Source: Linyphia triangularis (taxonomy: Eukaryota; Arthropoda; Arachnida; Araneae; Linyphiidae). Taken from it: 64,000 nt of DNA. The position numbers were made by a program, and so were the translations under genes. Within the stretch, counting starts at the first letter, position 1; every line of letters starts with the position of its first letter. The notes under the pieces were generated by a model. The model was not told the DNA's origin. It was given only the letters and a program-made list of their open reading frames with translations, and searched no databases. Location of the stretch: contig OZ021729.1 in the NCBI GenBank assembly GCA_963978545.1, forward strand, positions 84,982,670 through 85,046,669, given 5' to 3'. Positions 1 to 64,000 of this stretch are shown piece by piece.

Positions 1-793
1 TTAAGCTATATGCTCCCAAACATGAAAAAACGGCATTTTGAGAAATTCGGTTTTGAAACCTACATTTTGTTTACTTCAGAAAATTATTAAAAATGCTTTG
101 AAATGATATATAGTTTCAAATGAGGCATCGTGTTAAAGAGAAATTTTTTAATTTTAATAAACTTTAATAAACTCGAAATTAACGATCTGAAATTTTTTCA
201 TGTACCCTTAAATGAACATTTGGAAGAGGTGATTTAAGAGATGACTGACATCACGAAATCTTATTCCTACATAGAACCATATAGCAAACAAGCTGCGTGT
301 TTTGACTCTTTGATATGTTCATTGAAGACAGTGATATTCTCTTCCCATGAGTGAAAATGTAGGAGGAGCTAAAATGAATTTTTAGGTTTCGGCCAATGAA
401 GTCATGACTTGATTTTCTAGATTACATCGGAATAATGCCTTTCGTTACACGTAGATCATTGTAAAAACAACGTGTGTGGATGGTTTGTTTATTTTCAAAT
501 TTTGATGGCTTACTTCGTTTTTAAGTAATCCTTCATATGCGAACGTGTTTTTGAAATGAGCAGGTAAAATTTACCTTACAGTTAGAGGAAAGTTATGCCA
601 ACGATTCACTATTGTTATCTTTTTGTGTAATATTTAACTTTATTCTTTAATTTTTCTGCCTTGGCGGGAAGTCAACTAAGAATTCGAATTTTAAATCTGA
701 ATGCCTAGTAATTTTGTTTCTACTTTGGGCCTGACACAATTTTGAATTGATTCGTTTTATTTAACTCTTTCCTTTTTTTCCTTTTCTTTTCAG
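1..793. other. upstream region and probable 5' UTR intron
   Basis: No coding region or recognisable repeat. A pyrimidine tract and CAG acceptor (791-793) directly precede the first coding exon, implying at least one non-coding 5' exon upstream. A donor-like AG|GTAAAA near 563 could end such an exon, but nothing else supports it. No TATA box or initiator could be assigned. Confidence 0.4.
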
Positions 794-800
794 TGAGAAA

Positions 801-61172
<60,372 letters not shown>

Positions 61173-61322
61173 GTAAGACTTATTTGAATTTCTTATGAAA
61201 TTGATAGTTACTTTTAAAAGATATAATTATTTTTGTTATAATTATAAATGAACTGAAGGATCCAATGGAATAATGATTGAAGTCACACACAAAAAATGGA
61301 ATTTTGAGTTATTTATCTTAAT

Positions 61323-62028
61323 CAGCGTCAGCCACTTAGCGGCCTGTGGGCCGGATTTGGCCCGCAACAGATTTTTGTGCGACCTGCCGGCACCACAGAA
61401 GATTTTTAAAAAAATCAAATTTCACTGTATGGAATTTTTTTTTTTACATAATTATAATTTTTTTTAATAATATGTGTCGACTGTGTAGAACGAAGTTTTT
61501 CACTACGTGCTCGAAGAAACTATATGAAAAAGGTGATTTTCATCGAGAATACAGGAGTAACTTATATGAATCTCATTTGGACATTTTATTGAAATTGACT
61601 GCAACAAATGCTCTGAAAGACTTCAACTTTATCATAAAATAAACTAAATGATTTCGACCGCCGTCGTCTCACAATTGGTATCGATTAAAATGGAGTTAAC
61701 TGTGTACAGTTTAAATACTTTTATTAAAAGTTGGGTCAAGTCGCATGGTCACGTCGAAACAAAAGATTCACTTATTTTATTAAACTTTGATTTACTACTA
61801 ATAAAAACTATTATTTTTTTTAATTATTTAAAAAAAAAAAAAAGGAAAAAAAAAAAGAATTAAATATTAATTGTATTTTTATTAAGAAAATAAAAATTCC
61901 AGTTTTCATCAATGCTATATATTGGTAAATAGATGATAATTAAAGAAACATATTTTGGAGTATCCGGCCCGCAAAAAGGTTCAACATAAGTCATACGACC
62001 CACCTCTAAAAGTTAGTGGCGAAGGCTG
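61323..62028. mobile_element. hAT-like element N, 706 bp, 8-bp TSD
   Basis: Ends CAGCGTCAGCCACTTAGCGG and GTTAGTGGCGAAGGCTG, with inner GGGCCGGATTTGGCCCGC and CCGGCCCGCAAAAAGG, a motif common in hAT elements. Flanks ATCTTAAT/ATCTAAAT (7/8). Confidence 0.78.
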
Positions 62029-62127
62029 ATCTAAATGAAGATGTATTCGAATTGTATAAGATAGCAATATAAAATCCAGAGGATCACAGACCAGACTCCC
62101 ATCTCTACATACAGGCTCACTAGAACT

Positions 62128-62650
62128 TACGAGGTGTGTAAATTTGAGATTGGTTTTTTCTAATTTTTATTTTTATTGAAATAAAATTACAAATTCACAT
62201 TGTCTCCTTCAAAGTAACTACCGTAGGAAAAGTCACGCAGCGCTGAGGACGATTCTTCCATTCCTCATAGCAGTGCTGGAACTCGGATACTGGAATAGCC
62301 TTCAGTTGGTCAGTTGCGGCTGTTTGAATACTCTCGCATGTCCCAAAATGACGTCACTTGAGGTAATTTTTCAATCTTGGGAACGGAAAAAAGTCACATG
62401 GGCTCAAGTCGGGTAAATAAAGTGGCTGAGGAACCACAGGAATGTTTTTACTAGCCAAAAACTCATTTTTAGAAATCGCTGTGTGACAAGAAGGAGCATT
62501 GTCGGGATGCAACACAATTTTCGGTGGTTGATCTCATACGAATGACCCTTTTTCGAAGTCTCTCCAGAACTTGTCGATAAAAAACTTCATTAAGCCTTGA
62601 GGCACAAACTCTTAGTGACTCAATCTTGTGTCTCGTCTTCAATTGATTAT
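62128..62650 (-). pseudogene. mariner transposase, C-terminal fragment
   Basis: Minus-strand translation gives EFVPQGLNEVFYRQVLERLR, then after a frameshift HPDNAPSCHTAISKNEFLAS, LPDLSPCDFFPFPRLKNYLK, a stop, and DQLKAIPVSEFQHCYEEWK. The second and third catalytic Asp (HPDNAP, SPCD) are present with the spacing of a DD34D enzyme; the first Asp and N-terminus are missing. CGAGGTGTGTAAATTTG near 62130 resembles a mariner inverted repeat. Confidence 0.85.
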
Positions 62651-63461
62651 CTCCTTTCTGAAAATGCGATAGATTTACATTGACACAAAACGTTAGAATA
62701 GGTTTAAGTTTGCTTTCTTATAAGACTTCTAGATAAAGACTCTTTTAGAAAAAAATTCATGAAATTATTCAATAATAAACTTATTTTAACATATAAGCTA
62801 AGTAATTGTAAGAAATTATTTTAATTAATCCCTTTAGGCCAAGCATAGAAATTTTTATAAAATGTGGTATTTTTTTTCATGGAAATAAGCTTAAATTACA
62901 TTAATTAGGACACAAAAAAAGTTTTGTTCATGAAAAATAATATTTTATTTAAGAAAAAAATGGTGCGTACCATTAGCCAAATCAATGAACAAATCATTTA
63001 GTTGAACAATAGTATTGCTGTTGAATTTTTATATTTTTTTATGGAAATTTTCGAAGCATTTTGGATTCAAATGGACTTGGCATTTGAGACACAAATAAAT
63101 CGTTTGGTTTTTCACACTTTACATTGTCTACAGGCTAATTTTTAATGGATTCTATCAGTCCGTATTTCTGTCGGTAGTACTGTGGATGATGGATGACCTT
63201 TATTAGGATGTGTCATTTGTAATGTATTTTCACCAGATAGATTATTCTTGCATTCAGATTTTAATAGGGCAATCGCTATATTATAATTATTACTATATTA
63301 AAATTACTGAAAAATATAAGTGACTGTATTAATAAAATAAAAAATTATTGAATTGGGGTGTTTACGCAATTTTGGCCGAAAATGGGTTGAAAAATAAACC
63401 AACAAGAAACATTCTTTTTCAATATTAAATTAATAACTTTCATTTAGAAGAACACTAATTC
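62651..63461. other. DCAF1: intron 30, unassigned stretch
   Basis: AT-rich, with no exon matching the next DCAF1 segment and no repeat recognised. Confidence 0.55.
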
Positions 63462-64000
63462 CATGGTTTGTACGTTTTTAAAAAACCTTGAAAAGTGCTT
63501 GAAAAAAAATCTTTCATTTTCAAGTGCTTGAAAACCTTGAATATTGTAAAAATATGTTTAAAGTGCTTGAATTTTTTTTTTTTTTTCTAAAAAAAATTTC
63601 TAAAAAAATTTTGTTCAACAGAGTGAGCAAAATTTTTCAAATTAAGTTATGCCAGTCATCAACTAGAAAATCATTGCAGTTGAATATACAAAAATTTCGT
63701 CAATCCCTCTTTGATGGGTACTGCGCTACGCATGCCCAAAATATCTGGAATATCCGATTAGTCACTTGATTTTGTTTTTTGTATCGTGTGTGCTAATTTT
63801 TTGCGCACTGTTTAAAAATGGCAGGTTAATGCATTTTCAATTCAAGCTGATTAGAAAAGCCAGTATATAATATTGAAGGCTATGTGTTAGATTCGCACTT
63901 TGCACTATGTTCTTAGTATTATGTTAAAAATGTCGTGATGGGAGAAAGTGCTTTAAAAAACTATGCAAAGAGTAAAAGGTAGATTTAGTTTCTTTAAGAA
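63462..64000 (+). mobile_element. hAT-like element C3, continues beyond window
   Basis: CATGGTTTGTACGTTTTTAA, then CAAGTGCTTGAAAACCTTGA as in C2. At 63938-63982 MGESALKNYAKSKR resembles the MGExALxSHAKGKKH finger end of hAT transposases, followed by TAG. The right end is outside the window. Confidence 0.6.

Overview
This window comes from an AT-rich, intron-rich animal genome. It looks like an arthropod, possibly a spider or other chelicerate; that last step is inference from gene structure and transposon content, since no taxon-specific marker is visible. There is no prokaryotic signature.

The whole window is essentially one gene on the + strand: DCAF1 (VprBP), the substrate receptor of CUL4-DDB1 ubiquitin ligases. 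I traced 30 consecutive coding exons, from an ATG at 801 to a donor at 61172/61173. Reading frame is kept across all 29 complete introns, giving about 1,126 residues (3,380 coding bases, roughly 5% of the window). The product runs from the N-terminal helical/armadillo-like region through the LisH motif (exons 21-22) into the start of the WD40 propeller. The remaining propeller and the acidic tail must lie beyond base 64000. Two introns use GC-AG rather than GT-AG ends.

The other ~95% is intron, heavily colonised by transposable elements, mostly small DNA-transposon derivatives. Several families have CAGGG...CCCTG ends. Their target-site duplications (TSDs) are mostly 5-6 bp, and two elements have the 8 bp typical of canonical hAT. 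Recurrent families (letters are mine): A (7 copies), B (4, with a hAT-type zinc-finger coding remnant), C, E (2), F (2 copies of 1.25 kb), H (3), I (4), J (2), K (3), L (2 large foldbacks), P (2), plus a 1.6 kb M element. There are also a piggyBac-like remnant, a mariner fragment, tRNA-derived SINEs, minisatellites, a 118-bp (TA)n tract, and a decayed copy of a multi-copy transposon-like gene at 14383-15845.

Layout: 1-793 upstream of the start codon; 801-12312 exons 1-5 with long introns full of repeats; 12313-18267 intron 5 (A2, decayed gene, P1, minisatellite, S inverted pair); 18268-42978 exons 6-21; 42979-46885 intron 21 with M; 46886-50618 exons 22-26; 50619-52805 intron 26 with a hAT/piggyBac/P nest; 52806-61172 exons 27-30; 61173-64000 intron 30 with a mariner fragment and the start of another hAT-like element. 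No second host gene was found on either strand. Nearly every directional repeat copy lies in the same orientation as DCAF1, which is the most unexpected large-scale pattern here.
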